A stretch of 44,744 nucleotides of DNA, taken from contig NZ_LOHF01000033.1 of assembly GCF_002158995.1 (NCBI RefSeq), forward strand, positions 1-44,744. Direction: 5' to 3'. The first letter of the stretch is position 1, and the number at the start of each line of letters is the position of its first letter. Positions 24,725 through 33,423 of the stretch are shown here, in pieces. The stretch is from Pseudomonas caspiana (GTDB taxonomy: Bacteria > Pseudomonadota > Gammaproteobacteria > Pseudomonadales > Pseudomonadaceae). A model generated the notes under the pieces. It saw only the letters and a list, made by a program, of their open reading frames with translations. It was not told where the DNA came from and did no database searches. Position numbers and translations under genes: made by a program.

Positions 24725-24843
24725 CCGCTGATACTTCACAAATCTCTGAACTATCGATTTGAGCTTTCCTATTCTTCTCGCTCATCACGCCCACCTAAGA
24801 TCAGGCCGCGCCACTTGCTTGAGCAATCTTTTGAGGTCGATCG

Positions 24844-25695
24844 ATGAAGCTGGAAATATTCCGCACCCTCTGGGGCTATACCGCGAGCAAAACCCAGGCT
24901 CTGGAAGAACTGCTTGAAGCCGGGTTCGACGGCATGGAAGCTCGCCTGCCCTTGAGCGCGGCAGAACGCGCTGAGTTCGCGGCCTTCTTGCGGGCCAATC
25001 AGGTGGGTTATATCAGCACGGTCTTTACCGCTTACGACGTGCTGCCGGAACAGTCAGCCACGGTCACCGAACACCTTACGGATCTGGACAAAAAACTGGG
25101 CTGGGCCAGTGAGCTGTCGCCGCGCTTCGTTAACGTACTGGCCGGTAATGACCGCTGGCAGTTGCCGCAACAAGTGGAGTTCTTCGGTCAGGCCATGGAA
25201 CTGGCGCGCAAGCACGGCCAGTTATGCACCTTCGAAACTCATCGTTCGCGCTCGCTGTTCAATCCGTGGGTAACTCTTGAACTGATTCGGCAGTTGCCGG
25301 ACCTGCGTTTTACCAGCGACATCAGCCACTGGATCGTGACCTGCGAGCGTCTGCTCAATGATCCGGAAGACGACCTGAGCGCTTTCGTTGAGCGCGTCCA
25401 TCACATTCAGGCCCGGGTCGGCTACGACCAGGGCCCGCAAGTACCGCATCCCGCCGCACCGGAATACGCAAAAGAACTGGCTTTCCATCAGCAACACTGG
25501 GAAGCGATCTGGCGCTCGCAGCAGGAGCGCGGCTATCAAGTCACCACGCTAACACCAGAGTTCGGTGCCGATGGCTACTTGCATCATCTGCCCTTCACCA
25601 ATGTCCCGGTGGCCGATTTGTGGTCGTTGAACACCTGGATGGGCCAGACCGAACGCGAACACTTCCAGCGCTTCACCCAATCCAACCGCCGCTAA
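24844..25695 (+). CDS. xylose-isomerase-like TIM-barrel protein
   Basis: A 283-residue protein of the AP-endonuclease-2 / sugar-phosphate isomerase fold. Likely metal ligands line up as Glu131 (FETHRS), Asp159 and His162 (SDISHW) and Glu239 (TPEFG), the order usual for this fold, so it is probably an active metal-dependent isomerase, epimerase or lyase. The substrate is not known. The start has GAGG 8 bases upstream. The stop shares a base with a possible start of the oxygenase gene (TAATG), so the two are surely one unit. It opens a locus with transport genes, which suggests a role in breaking down the imported compound. Confidence 0.85.
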   Translation: MKLEIFRTLWGYTASKTQALEELLEAGFDGMEARLPLSAAERAEFAAFLRANQVGYISTVFTAYDVLPEQSATVTEHLTDLDKKLGWASELSPRFVNVLAGNDRWQLPQQVEFFGQAMELARKHGQLCTFETHRSRSLFNPWVTLELIRQLPDLRFTSDISHWIVTCERLLNDPEDDLSAFVERVHHIQARVGYDQGPQVPHPAAPEYAKELAFHQQHWEAIWRSQQERGYQVTTLTPEFGADGYLHHLPFTNVPVADLWSLNTWMGQTEREHFQRFTQSNRR

Positions 25696-25709
25696 TGGAG
25701 CCTGTTGTC

Positions 25710-26765
25710 ATGCCGGAACATTCTCAAGCCATCGCCAACTTCAACAGCATTCCGGTGGTGGACATCGCTGGTCTGTTCAGTCCCGATATTGCCCAGCGTC
25801 AGGCGGTGGCCGAAGACCTCGGCAAAGCGGCGCGGGAAGTCGGTTTTCTGTACATCAAGAATCACGGCATTGATCAGCAGTTGATCGATGGCTTGCGTCA
25901 GGCGGCCAAGGATCTTTTCGCCCAGTCGCTGGATTACAAGATGCAGCATTACATCGGCACGTCGCGCAGCCATAAAGGCTTCGTGCCGGAAGGCGAAGAG
26001 GTTTATGCCAAAGGCAAACCGGACCATAAAGAAGCCTTCGATATCGGCTTTGAAGTGGGTGATGAAGACCCGTTGGTGATCGCTAAAACCCCGCTGATCG
26101 GCGCCAACGAATGGCCGGACCTGCCGGGCTTCAAGCCTGCCGTGCAAGCCTATTACGCTGCCGTGTTCGCCTTGGGTCGGCGGCTGTTCGATGGCTTCGC
26201 CCTGGCACTCGGACTGGAAGAGGGTTACTTCGACGCGATGGTCACTCGGCCGCCTTCCAAGCTACGCCTGATTCACTACCCCTTCGACGACGCTGCACAA
26301 GACGCGCCCGGTATTGGTGCGCATACCGATTATGAGTGCTTCACGATCTTGCTGGCCGACAAACCCGGCCTGGAAGTAATGAACGATCTGGGCCAATGGA
26401 TCGACGCGCCGCCTGTGGATGATGCGTTTGTGGTGAATATCGGCGACATGCTGGAGGTGATGACCGCTGGTACGTTCGTTGCAACGGCCCATCGGGTCAG
26501 AACCGTCAGCGAAGAACGCTATTCGTTTCCACTGTTCTACGCCTGCGATTTTCATACGCAAATCAAACCGTTGCCGCAGTTCGCCAAGGCCGGCGCACAG
26601 GATTACGAGGAGATCACCATCGGCGAACATATGTTCGGCCAGGCACTGCAAACCTATCAGTACCTGCGTAAAAAAGTGGAGAACGGCGAACTGAAGCTTT
26701 ATGAAAAAGCCCGCAAGCCTTCGAGTTTTGGCCATTTGAAAAACCAGGCGTCAGAACCGCTCTGA
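25710..26765 (+). CDS. Fe(II)/2-oxoglutarate-type oxygenase, IPNS-like
   Basis: A 351-residue non-haem iron oxygenase of the isopenicillin-N-synthase-like family. The DIOX_N part is at residues 1-120 (IPVVDIAGLF, GFLYIKNHGI). The iron triad is His205-x-Asp207 and His261, and the cosubstrate motif Arg270-x-Ser272 (RYS) argues for 2-oxoglutarate use. The ATG at 25710 has GGAG 9 bases upstream and is preferred. An ATG at 25695 overlaps the TIM-barrel stop (TAATG) but has no ribosome site. Its closest functional class is amino-acid or small-molecule hydroxylation/desaturation; the true substrate cannot be told. It lies between the TIM-barrel gene and an amino-acid-type binding protein. Confidence 0.9.
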   Translation: MPEHSQAIANFNSIPVVDIAGLFSPDIAQRQAVAEDLGKAAREVGFLYIKNHGIDQQLIDGLRQAAKDLFAQSLDYKMQHYIGTSRSHKGFVPEGEEVYAKGKPDHKEAFDIGFEVGDEDPLVIAKTPLIGANEWPDLPGFKPAVQAYYAAVFALGRRLFDGFALALGLEEGYFDAMVTRPPSKLRLIHYPFDDAAQDAPGIGAHTDYECFTILLADKPGLEVMNDLGQWIDAPPVDDAFVVNIGDMLEVMTAGTFVATAHRVRTVSEERYSFPLFYACDFHTQIKPLPQFAKAGAQDYEEITIGEHMFGQALQTYQYLRKKVENGELKLYEKARKPSSFGHLKNQASEPL

Positions 26766-26831
26766 CTAGCCCGAATACCCTTTTCCCAACCCTGACGTGC
26801 CTTACCTTTCTCTACTTTGGAGTCCTCGACG

Positions 26832-27635
26832 ATGCGCAATAAAAAGAACATTGCTGTCCGCTTGACCGTGCTTGCCGCCGCCGTGTTCGGCGCGACGCTG
26901 GCACACGCCGCCACTACCGTGACACCGGGCGTGTTCAAAGTGGGGATGGAGATCACCTATCCACCGTTCGAGTCTTATGACGAGAAGAAAAACGTCGTTG
27001 GCTCCGATCCAGAGCTGGCGCACATGCTCGCCAAGCACATGAACCTCAAGGCGGACTTCGTCGACACCAAGTTCTCCAGCCTGATCCTCAGCTTGAACTC
27101 GGGTCACTACGACGCGATCATCTCGGGCATGTACATCACGCCAGAACGTCAGACTCAGGCACAAACCATTGCCTATGCCAAAACCGGCGCAGCGATCATG
27201 GTCCTCAAGGACAGCAAAGTTAAACCTAAGGTGCCGGAAGACCTCTGCGGCCTGAAAGTCGGATTGGAAAAAGGCACGACCTGGGTTGCCCAGTTCAACA
27301 AGCTGTCAGTGGATTACTGCGTGCCGAACAACAAAGGCGCGATCTCGGTCAGCGAGTTCCCGTCGGCCCCTGAAGTGACTCAGGCGCTGCTGTCGGGCAA
27401 TGTCCAGGCACAAGTGGAAATTGACGGCGCAGCCGGCATGATCGCCGAACGCACCAAAGGCCGCGTGGTGGTCAGCACTGAGCATTCGATCTATCAGCAG
27501 ACCCTGGGCATCTACGTGAAGAAGGGTAACGAGGAGCTGTATCAAGCGCTGCTCAAAGCCTTCGACGAGACCAAAAAATCCGGTGAATACGACGCGCTGC
27601 TGAAGAAATACAACCTGGAAGCGCCGGGTAATTAA
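26832..27635 (+). CDS. periplasmic binding protein, polar amino-acid ABC type
   Basis: A 267-residue family-3 solute-binding protein with a signal peptide ending in LAHA (about residue 26). After it come FKVGMEITYPPFES, DPELAHMLAKHM and SGMYITPERQTQ, all typical of amino-acid-binding proteins. It captures a ligand in the periplasm for the permease-ATPase encoded next. The start at 26832 has GGAG 9 bases upstream; an ATG five codons earlier lacks a site. It follows the oxygenase by 66 bp and is followed by a REPIN. Two Cys residues (about 140 and 163, LCGLK and DYCVP) may form a disulfide. Confidence 0.92.
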   Translation: MRNKKNIAVRLTVLAAAVFGATLAHAATTVTPGVFKVGMEITYPPFESYDEKKNVVGSDPELAHMLAKHMNLKADFVDTKFSSLILSLNSGHYDAIISGMYITPERQTQAQTIAYAKTGAAIMVLKDSKVKPKVPEDLCGLKVGLEKGTTWVAQFNKLSVDYCVPNNKGAISVSEFPSAPEVTQALLSGNVQAQVEIDGAAGMIAERTKGRVVVSTEHSIYQQTLGIYVKKGNEELYQALLKAFDETKKSGEYDALLKKYNLEAPGN

Positions 27636-27661
27636 TTCACAGCATAACCCTGGGGGAGCGA

Positions 27662-27758
27662 TGACGTGGGACCGGCTTTAGCCGGGAGAGGCCAGTACAT
27701 TCAAGACATCTGCATCGTCAGGAATGCCGCTTTCCCGGCTAAAGCCGGTCCCACGTCA
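27662..27758. repeat. REPIN-like doublet between binding-protein and permease genes
   Basis: Left arm 27662-27687 and right arm 27733-27758 are exact reverse complements over 26 bp (GACCGGCTTTAGCCGGGA type). It occupies most of the 182 bp gap between two co-directional genes of one transporter. Confidence 0.9.
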
Positions 27759-27817
27759 GCTTGCAGGCAAACATAGAATCTCCCACAGCGATCTGCGCTA
27801 ATCAGGATGCGGTGTAC

Positions 27818-29329
27818 ATGCAATTCGAATGGGCTTACTTTTTTTCTCTGTTCTCGATGGTGGACTTCTGGAAGTCCTGCATCACCGTTATTCAGCTCAG
27901 TGCTCTGGGCTGGTTTATCGGCATGCTGCTGGGATTTCTGCTGGCTTCGGCCAAGCTGTCGGCGTCGCGCTGGATCCGTATTCCGGCGTCGATTTATATC
28001 TGGTTCTTCCGCAGCGTCCCGCTGTTGGTGCTGGTGGTGTTCATCTACAACCTGCCGCAGATGCTGCCGTTTACTCGCGACCTGTTCTCCGACCCGTTCT
28101 ATTCAGGCCTGTTTGCGCTGGTGGTCACGGAAGCGGCGTACATGGCGGAGATCCATCGCGGCGGGCTGATTTCCGTGGCCAAAGGTCAGAAGGAAGCCGG
28201 GCGCGCGCTGGGTATTGGTGTGCTGGGCATGCAGCGTTTGATCGTGATTCCGCAGGCATTCCGTATCTCGCTGCCAACGCTGATCAACGAATACATTACC
28301 GTGGTCAAACTCACTTCGATCATCTCGGTCATTTCCCTGACCGAACTGCTGACCGTGGGACAACGCCTGTACGCGCAAAACTTTCTGGTCATGGAAACGC
28401 TGTCAGCCGTGGCCGTGTATTACGTGATGATCGTCACCGTGTTCGGTTGGCTTTTTCACTGGCTGGAACAGCATCTGGAACTGAACAACCGCAAGCCGCA
28501 AACCCTGGACGACGCCAGCGTGCAACAACTGCGCGCCAGTCTCCCGGCCGCCGTTTCGAAAACGGCTGCCCCTGTTGAAAGTGGTCTTGCGCCAGCGCTG
28601 CAACTGCACACGATTCATAAAAGTTACGGCAAACATGAAGTGCTCAAGGGCATCAATCTGGACGTGGCTGTGGGTCAGGTGATTTCCATCATTGGCCCGT
28701 CAGGCTCGGGCAAGACTTCGTTGATTCGCACCGTCAACGGCCTGGAAAGCATTGATGACGGCGAGATCATTCTGTTCGGCGAGAGCTTCATTCACGCAGG
28801 CGACAAGCCGAACAATCCGCAGATTCGGCGCGGGGTGCAGCGCATCGGTATGGTGTTCCAGAACTTCAACCTGTTCCCGCACCGGACGATCCTCGACAAC
28901 GTCACCCTCGCTCCGCGTTATCACGACCGGGACCGGGTGATCAGCGAACAGCGCGCTTACGCATTGCTGGACAAGGTCGGCCTGCTAGCTCATGCACACA
29001 AGTATCCGCACCAGTTGTCCGGCGGTCAGCAACAGCGCGTCGCCATCGCCCGCGCCCTGGCAATGGATCCGCAGATCATGCTGTTCGACGAACCGACTTC
29101 GGCACTCGACCCTGAGCTGGTGGGGGATGTGTTGAAGGTCATCAGCGACCTGGCAAAGGAAGGCATGACCATGCTGATCGTTACCCATGAAATGGACTTC
29201 GCCATGTCCATTTCAGACCGGGTGATTTTCATGGAGAACGGCGTGGTCCAGGCCGATGCCGGACCGCAGACCATTCGCGCCGGTCAGGCAGGGGAACGGG
29301 TGATGCAGTTTATGGGGCTGGATCGTTAA
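27818..29329 (+). CDS. fused ABC permease-ATPase, amino-acid type
   Basis: A 503-residue single chain. The first 230 or so residues form a HisM/GlnP-like permease with about five membrane segments and the EAA loop (EAGRALGIGVLGMQRLIVIP). After a linker of about 35 residues comes an ATPase domain of the HisP/GlnQ type: Walker A with Lys299 (GPSGSGKTS), signature LSGGQQQR, Walker B IMLFDEPTSALD and H-loop VTHEMDF. It imports the ligand of the upstream binding protein; two chains would make a full importer. The start at 27818 (MQFEWAYFF) follows an AGGATG-like site; a frame 19 codons longer adds residues that look non-coding. Permease and ATPase are separate genes in most such systems. Confidence 0.92.
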   Translation: MQFEWAYFFSLFSMVDFWKSCITVIQLSALGWFIGMLLGFLLASAKLSASRWIRIPASIYIWFFRSVPLLVLVVFIYNLPQMLPFTRDLFSDPFYSGLFALVVTEAAYMAEIHRGGLISVAKGQKEAGRALGIGVLGMQRLIVIPQAFRISLPTLINEYITVVKLTSIISVISLTELLTVGQRLYAQNFLVMETLSAVAVYYVMIVTVFGWLFHWLEQHLELNNRKPQTLDDASVQQLRASLPAAVSKTAAPVESGLAPALQLHTIHKSYGKHEVLKGINLDVAVGQVISIIGPSGSGKTSLIRTVNGLESIDDGEIILFGESFIHAGDKPNNPQIRRGVQRIGMVFQNFNLFPHRTILDNVTLAPRYHDRDRVISEQRAYALLDKVGLLAHAHKYPHQLSGGQQQRVAIARALAMDPQIMLFDEPTSALDPELVGDVLKVISDLAKEGMTMLIVTHEMDFAMSISDRVIFMENGVVQADAGPQTIRAGQAGERVMQFMGLDR

Positions 29330-29340
29330 TACACGCCCCC

Positions 29341-29430
29341 TTGTGGGAGCTGGGCTTGCCCGCGATAAGGCCGACGCGGTCCACAACAGAACCGCGTCGC
29401 CTGTATCGCGGGCAAGCCCGGCTCCCACAA
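29341..29430. repeat. REPIN-like doublet, GGGCTTGCCCGCGATA type, between convergent genes
   Basis: Left arm 29341-29367 and right arm 29404-29430 are reverse complements with one mismatch over 27 bp. It lies 12 bp after the permease-ATPase stop and 36 bp from the M20 peptidase stop, so it is well placed as a two-way terminator. Confidence 0.88.
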
Positions 29431-29465
29431 GGGCTTCGTGCGCCCGTGCAAATAAAGAGTGTCTG

Positions 29466-30878
29466 TCAGACCTTCAGCATCTTCGCGGGCGCCTCGCCCA
29501 GATCCCAGAACAACCCGGTCGCGGCTTTCAAGCCTTGCTCCACAACACTCTCGAGCAGATGTTCATCCGGCGCGTGCTGTTTGCAGGATGGATAGGAGTG
29601 CGGCAGCCAGACCGTCGGCAAGCCCAATACATCAGCGAAACAGTGGTTGGGAATCGTCCCGCCCAGGTTCGGCAAAATGCTCACCGGTTCACCCAGACTC
29701 TGACTCACCGACTGCTGCACAAAGCCAACCCACGGATGACGCGGATCAAGACGCGTCGCGGCATAGCCGCCCTCGACGTTGATCTGCACGTCTTCAAAGC
29801 CATGCTGATTCAGATGCTGGCGCAGGTTGCTTTCCAGCGATTGCCAGTCAGTGCCGTCGACAAAGCGTAACTGGCACACCGCTTCGGCCCGCCCTGGAAT
29901 CGCACCGATCACCTTGACCGTGCTGCCGGATGACAAACCTACTATTTCCAGCGTGTTGCAGCCGAACAGTTTTTCGCCCGTGGTCAGGCCCGGCTCTCCC
30001 CAGTTCGGATTGAGCTGCGGGTCAAAGCTTTCGCCACCCACTGGCAGATCACGAATCAGCGCCGACACGTATTCCGGCATGGGTGCCGGACGCAGGCATT
30101 GCGCGAGTAGTTCGCCCTGAGCAGAAACCAGCGATGACAAGGCATGACCCAGCACGATGGCCGGGTTAGTAATAATCCCGCCCCAATTGCCCGAATGGCG
30201 GCTGCCGTTGCCGGTGTCCAGCGTCAGGCGGAACTGGCAGACGCCACGAGAGCCGAGGAACAACGTCGGCAGATCGTGCCTGATTCGCGGGCCATCGGAG
30301 GCCAGAAACAGGTCGGCGGCCAGCTCTTCTGCGTTGTCACGGCAGGCTTGTTCAAGACCCGGCGAACCGACCTCTTCACTCATCTCGAAAATGATTTTCA
30401 GGTTGTAGCCGAGTTTGCCTTCGCGCGCCTGCAACACCGCTTCGAACGCGGCCAGGTTGATACTGTGCTGGCCCTTGTTGTCTGCTGTACCGCGACCATA
30501 AATGCGCCCGTCCTTGATGCTCAATTGCCAAGGGGCAGTGCCTTCCTGCCAGAGCTCATCCTGGCCGCTGGTGACGTCGCCATGGCCGTAAGTCAGCAAG
30601 GTCAGCAATGCCGGGTCCTCGATTCGCTGGGCGAACATCAACGGTGGTTTGCCGCTGTGGGGGTTTTCGACAAAGCGGCAGGTGAAACCCAGCCGAACCA
30701 GCAACGGTTGCAGCTCGACCAGTAAATAGTCACGCAGCGGTTGCGCGCACTCAGGGTTCTGGCTCTCGGTACGTTGCGCGACGCGGCGGCTCAGGGTCTG
30801 AGTAAACGCGCCGGAATTCAGGTTGTGAACGGCCAGCTCAATGGCGTGCTCTCGGGTATGCAGGGAGGTTGAAGACAT
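29466..30878 (-). CDS. M20-family metallopeptidase/dipeptidase
   Basis: A 470-residue cytosolic peptidase of the M20 (ArgE/DapE/CPG2) group. Zinc-site residues are His99 and Asp101 in YGHGDV, Asp133 in GTADNKG, the general base Glu168 and ligand Glu169 in MSEEVGSPG, and a late His in LPHSYPSCKQHAPDE. The dimerisation insert lies in the middle. It would cleave dipeptides or acylated amino acids. The start has AAGGT 7 bases upstream. It is convergent with the transporter and divergent from the LysR gene, which probably controls it. Its place suggests it processes the imported compound, but this is inference. Confidence 0.9.
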   Translation of the reverse strand: MSSTSLHTREHAIELAVHNLNSGAFTQTLSRRVAQRTESQNPECAQPLRDYLLVELQPLLVRLGFTCRFVENPHSGKPPLMFAQRIEDPALLTLLTYGHGDVTSGQDELWQEGTAPWQLSIKDGRIYGRGTADNKGQHSINLAAFEAVLQAREGKLGYNLKIIFEMSEEVGSPGLEQACRDNAEELAADLFLASDGPRIRHDLPTLFLGSRGVCQFRLTLDTGNGSRHSGNWGGIITNPAIVLGHALSSLVSAQGELLAQCLRPAPMPEYVSALIRDLPVGGESFDPQLNPNWGEPGLTTGEKLFGCNTLEIVGLSSGSTVKVIGAIPGRAEAVCQLRFVDGTDWQSLESNLRQHLNQHGFEDVQINVEGGYAATRLDPRHPWVGFVQQSVSQSLGEPVSILPNLGGTIPNHCFADVLGLPTVWLPHSYPSCKQHAPDEHLLESVVEQGLKAATGLFWDLGEAPAKMLKV

Positions 30879-30961
30879 CAGGATTACCTTTCACGGGGCC
30901 TTTGAGTCGCGCTAAAAGCAGCTCGACCAGCAATGAAATCAAGGGTAACGTTGCCGCCTGA

Positions 30962-30987
30962 CTTGCAACAATTATCAAGTTTGCAAG
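30962..30987. promoter_or_regulatory. LysR-type operator dyad
   Basis: CTTGCAA (30962-30968) and TTGCAAG (30981-30987) form a perfect inverted repeat with a 12-base AT-rich spacer. It sits in the gap between the M20 peptidase and the LysR gene, 63 bp before the regulator start. The shape fits the T-N11-A boxes of LysR regulators. This is a pattern match only. Confidence 0.45.
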
Positions 30988-31049
30988 CTATCCTTGCCTT
31001 TAGAACAAACCAGATCTGCACAGCGATGAGGCAGGAATGGGGAGCTGAT

Positions 31050-31964
31050 ATGCATGATCTGCCGCTGCGTTATTTCCACAGTGTGGCCCGGACCGGTTCG
31101 TTATCGGCAGCGGCCGAAGAACTTCACGTTGCGGTGTCTGCGGTCAGCCGCCAGATCAGCAACCTTGAAGAAACCCTCGGTTTGCAGTTGTTCGAACGCA
31201 AGCCACGCGGCATGCAACTGACCGAGCCGGGTGAACTGCTGCTGGCCTATGCCACGCGCAACATGCTGGAAGTGAAAAACGTGATCGCCGAAATGCGCGG
31301 CGTAAACACCTTGCAGCAGCACCGGATTGTGCTCGCCTGCCCGGAAGGGATGGCGTGGGAATTTTTACCGAGGGTCACCGCAGAGTTTCGTAACTTCCAC
31401 CCTGGCGCGAGTTTCGATGTGCACGTGGTAGACGCAGCCCGCGCATCGCAACTGGTCAAGGAAGGTTCGGTGGACATCGCCCTGACCTTCAGCCTGACAT
31501 CGACCCAAGGCGTGGAAATCTCCTTGAGCTGCGACTCCCCTATCAGCGCTCTCATGCCTGCCAGCCACCCGCTCGCCGCCCGTGAGTCCCTTGAAGTGAA
31601 GGACCTGCGAGATTGTCCACTGGCCCTGCCCTATACAGGCTCGACCCTGCGCTATCTGTTCGATATCGCCTGTCACTTGCAGGGCATCAACATCGTGCCC
31701 GCCTACACCAGTCAATCGTTGGGCACGATCTATAGCGTGGTGCGCTACTCACAGGATGTGATTGCGCTGTGCGGCACCGTCACCGTCAGTGGCTCCACCG
31801 CTCGTGACAATCTGGTGCTGGTGCCTATGAGCGACCCGCAGTTACGCCAGCGCAGCCTGCAAGTGCAGATCATGGCCGGGCGCAAACTGCCAGTGTTGGT
31901 CCGTTACTTTCTGAGCTTTCTGGAAGAACAGTTGGTGACGGCGAGCACCATTACCAAAGGCTGA
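31050..31964 (+). CDS. LysR-type transcriptional regulator
   Basis: A 304-residue regulator. The N-terminal winged helix-turn-helix (GSLSAAAEELHVAVSAVSRQ, about residues 15-34) and the following ETLGLQLFERKPRG are standard LysR. The ligand domain is typical of amino-acid or aromatic responders. The start at 31050 (MHDLPLRYF) has GGGGAG 5 bases upstream; the frame extends 39 residues further but without a site. It diverges from the M20 peptidase, so it likely controls this and perhaps the transport genes, with autoregulation through the dyad at 30962. Its last 14 bp overlap the convergent OprD gene. Confidence 0.93.
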   Translation: MHDLPLRYFHSVARTGSLSAAAEELHVAVSAVSRQISNLEETLGLQLFERKPRGMQLTEPGELLLAYATRNMLEVKNVIAEMRGVNTLQQHRIVLACPEGMAWEFLPRVTAEFRNFHPGASFDVHVVDAARASQLVKEGSVDIALTFSLTSTQGVEISLSCDSPISALMPASHPLAARESLEVKDLRDCPLALPYTGSTLRYLFDIACHLQGINIVPAYTSQSLGTIYSVVRYSQDVIALCGTVTVSGSTARDNLVLVPMSDPQLRQRSLQVQIMAGRKLPVLVRYFLSFLEEQLVTASTITKG

Positions 31965-33186
31965 CGGTGTACGTGAGAATCATCCGGTTTTCTTCGTATT
32001 GCGACGTGTCGCGAACGTTTACGCCGATATTCATCCAGGTCGCGCCGAAGCCTTTGAGCGGGCCGTCCTGGACGACATAGCTGAGTATCGAAGTGCGCTC
32101 AGTCTCGTGGCTTTGCTGACCCAGATTGATGCCGTTGCCTTCCATCCAGCGCGCCATCCACTTCAGGCCAGGCACTCCCATTGCGGCGAAATCGTAGTCG
32201 TAGCGCACTTGCCAGGAACGCTCATCCGGTTTGACGAAGCCGAGCGCCGACCAGTTGATCAGATACGGCGCAGGCGCGTAGCTGTTAAAGGTCGGGAACG
32301 TATCCAGCCCCAGCATGCGCTGATAACCCGCGCCAAAGGTATGCCCACCCTTGAGCAGGCTGAACATCGCGCCATAGGTGCGGTTATCGACACGCCCCGA
32401 TAGCGCCTGCCCTTCTTCTTTGCTGTTGTAGTAACGCACATCCGTCTTGAGTGCATAACCGTCGCCCAACGGCATTTTGTGAGCGACGCCCACATAATGC
32501 TGACGGTAGATGTCTTCAAGCTGAGCGTAGAAATAAGTGCCGGTCAGATTCGGCGTGAAGGCATAGCTGGCACCGGCGAAGTTCAAACCGTCACTGCTTT
32601 GATTCGGCGTGTCGCCCCATAGGTAAAGGTCTTCAGTGTTGGAGGATTCGCGCCCGGCAATGCTCCAGAAATGTCCGGCCGTGAGGGTCAGATCCTTGAT
32701 CTCTTTGGACTCCAGCAGCGCCCCCTGATAAGAGGTCACCAGTTGCCGCGTCGGGTCGTAGGAAACCACCGGTAAATTGGGACGTTGCTCGCCAATACGC
32801 AGTTCGGTGTTCGAGTAGCGAATTTTCGCCGTCGCGTTCGCCCGGCTGTAATCGTGAACCGGACTACCATCGGTTTGCACCGGTAACACCCCGTCCGGCG
32901 AACGGTCCTTACTGCCGTCGATGCGATAGGCGAATTGGCTGCCGACATCCAGCCCGAACTGCACCGGGCCATCGGTATAGCCAGACTTGAACTGTAAATC
33001 AAAACCCTGTGACCAACTGCCAGTACGCGACTTGGGCGCATTTTCCTGCTTGAAATCGCGATCCACATAAAAGTTGCGCAGCCCCAGCGTGAGGTGACTG
33101 TCATCAACGAAATCAGCCTGCGCCGTACCGATTGCACAGACGCTTACGGTCGCAGCCACTGCCCACTTCATTCGCAAATCCAACAT
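31951..33186 (-). CDS. OprD-family outer-membrane porin
   Basis: A 411-residue porin of the OprD/OpdK family. A signal peptide ends at AQA-D (residues 22-25). It is followed by SHLTLGLRNFYVDRDF, typical of the first strand, and by many alternating aromatic strands, ending in YTVSLW with a C-terminal aromatic residue as in outer-membrane barrels. OprD-type channels let basic amino acids, peptides or small carboxylates enter. The start has GGAG 6 bases upstream. The stop overlaps the end of the LysR gene by 14 bp on the opposite strand. It is a plausible outer-membrane entry route for the substrate of the neighbouring ABC system. Confidence 0.93.
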   Translation of the reverse strand: MLDLRMKWAVAATVSVCAIGTAQADFVDDSHLTLGLRNFYVDRDFKQENAPKSRTGSWSQGFDLQFKSGYTDGPVQFGLDVGSQFAYRIDGSKDRSPDGVLPVQTDGSPVHDYSRANATAKIRYSNTELRIGEQRPNLPVVSYDPTRQLVTSYQGALLESKEIKDLTLTAGHFWSIAGRESSNTEDLYLWGDTPNQSSDGLNFAGASYAFTPNLTGTYFYAQLEDIYRQHYVGVAHKMPLGDGYALKTDVRYYNSKEEGQALSGRVDNRTYGAMFSLLKGGHTFGAGYQRMLGLDTFPTFNSYAPAPYLINWSALGFVKPDERSWQVRYDYDFAAMGVPGLKWMARWMEGNGINLGQQSHETERTSILSYVVQDGPLKGFGATWMNIGVNVRDTSQYEENRMILTYTVSLW

Positions 33187-33329
33187 AGCCCGCTCCGGTA
33201 AAACTGTAGTTATTGGCCTCGTGGCCGTGACTGGCAGTCAAACAAATGGATCTGGCACAGTTCATCGCCAGATCGGGCAAAGCACGAACATGTCTGGCAT
33301 GTTTCTAGATGGGGTGAAGCGTCGTCCTA

Positions 33330-33409
33330 GAGCGCACGAGTACTACGAAGCTGCGATGGCGCTTTACCTGATACATCGCCATCGTGGCCTCGCGGCGCTC
33401 GTGCGCTCC
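33330..33409. repeat. degenerate inverted repeat (GAGCGCACGAG type)
   Basis: GAGCGCACGAG at 33330-33340 pairs with CTCGTGCGCTC at 33399-33409. The inner parts are only partly complementary. It resembles the doublet at 44544 and lies between the MFS stop and the OprD start. Confidence 0.55.
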
Positions 33410-33423
33410 CTCGGCGGCCGTGA

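Larger units (their letters stand above)
24190..24843. other. 654 bp non-coding region between divergent genes
   Basis: The stretch separates the dehydrogenase operon (minus) from the TIM-barrel gene (plus). It should hold promoters for both, but I found no convincing -35/-10 pair. It contains a REPIN-like doublet (24571-24668) and a degenerate repeat of its flank (24661-24724). Short reading frames here lack ribosome sites and family features. Confidence 0.6.

Noticed and set aside
28103..29274. Minus-strand frames opposite the permease-ATPase gene
   Set aside because: Shadows of a gene with complete permease and ATPase motifs.
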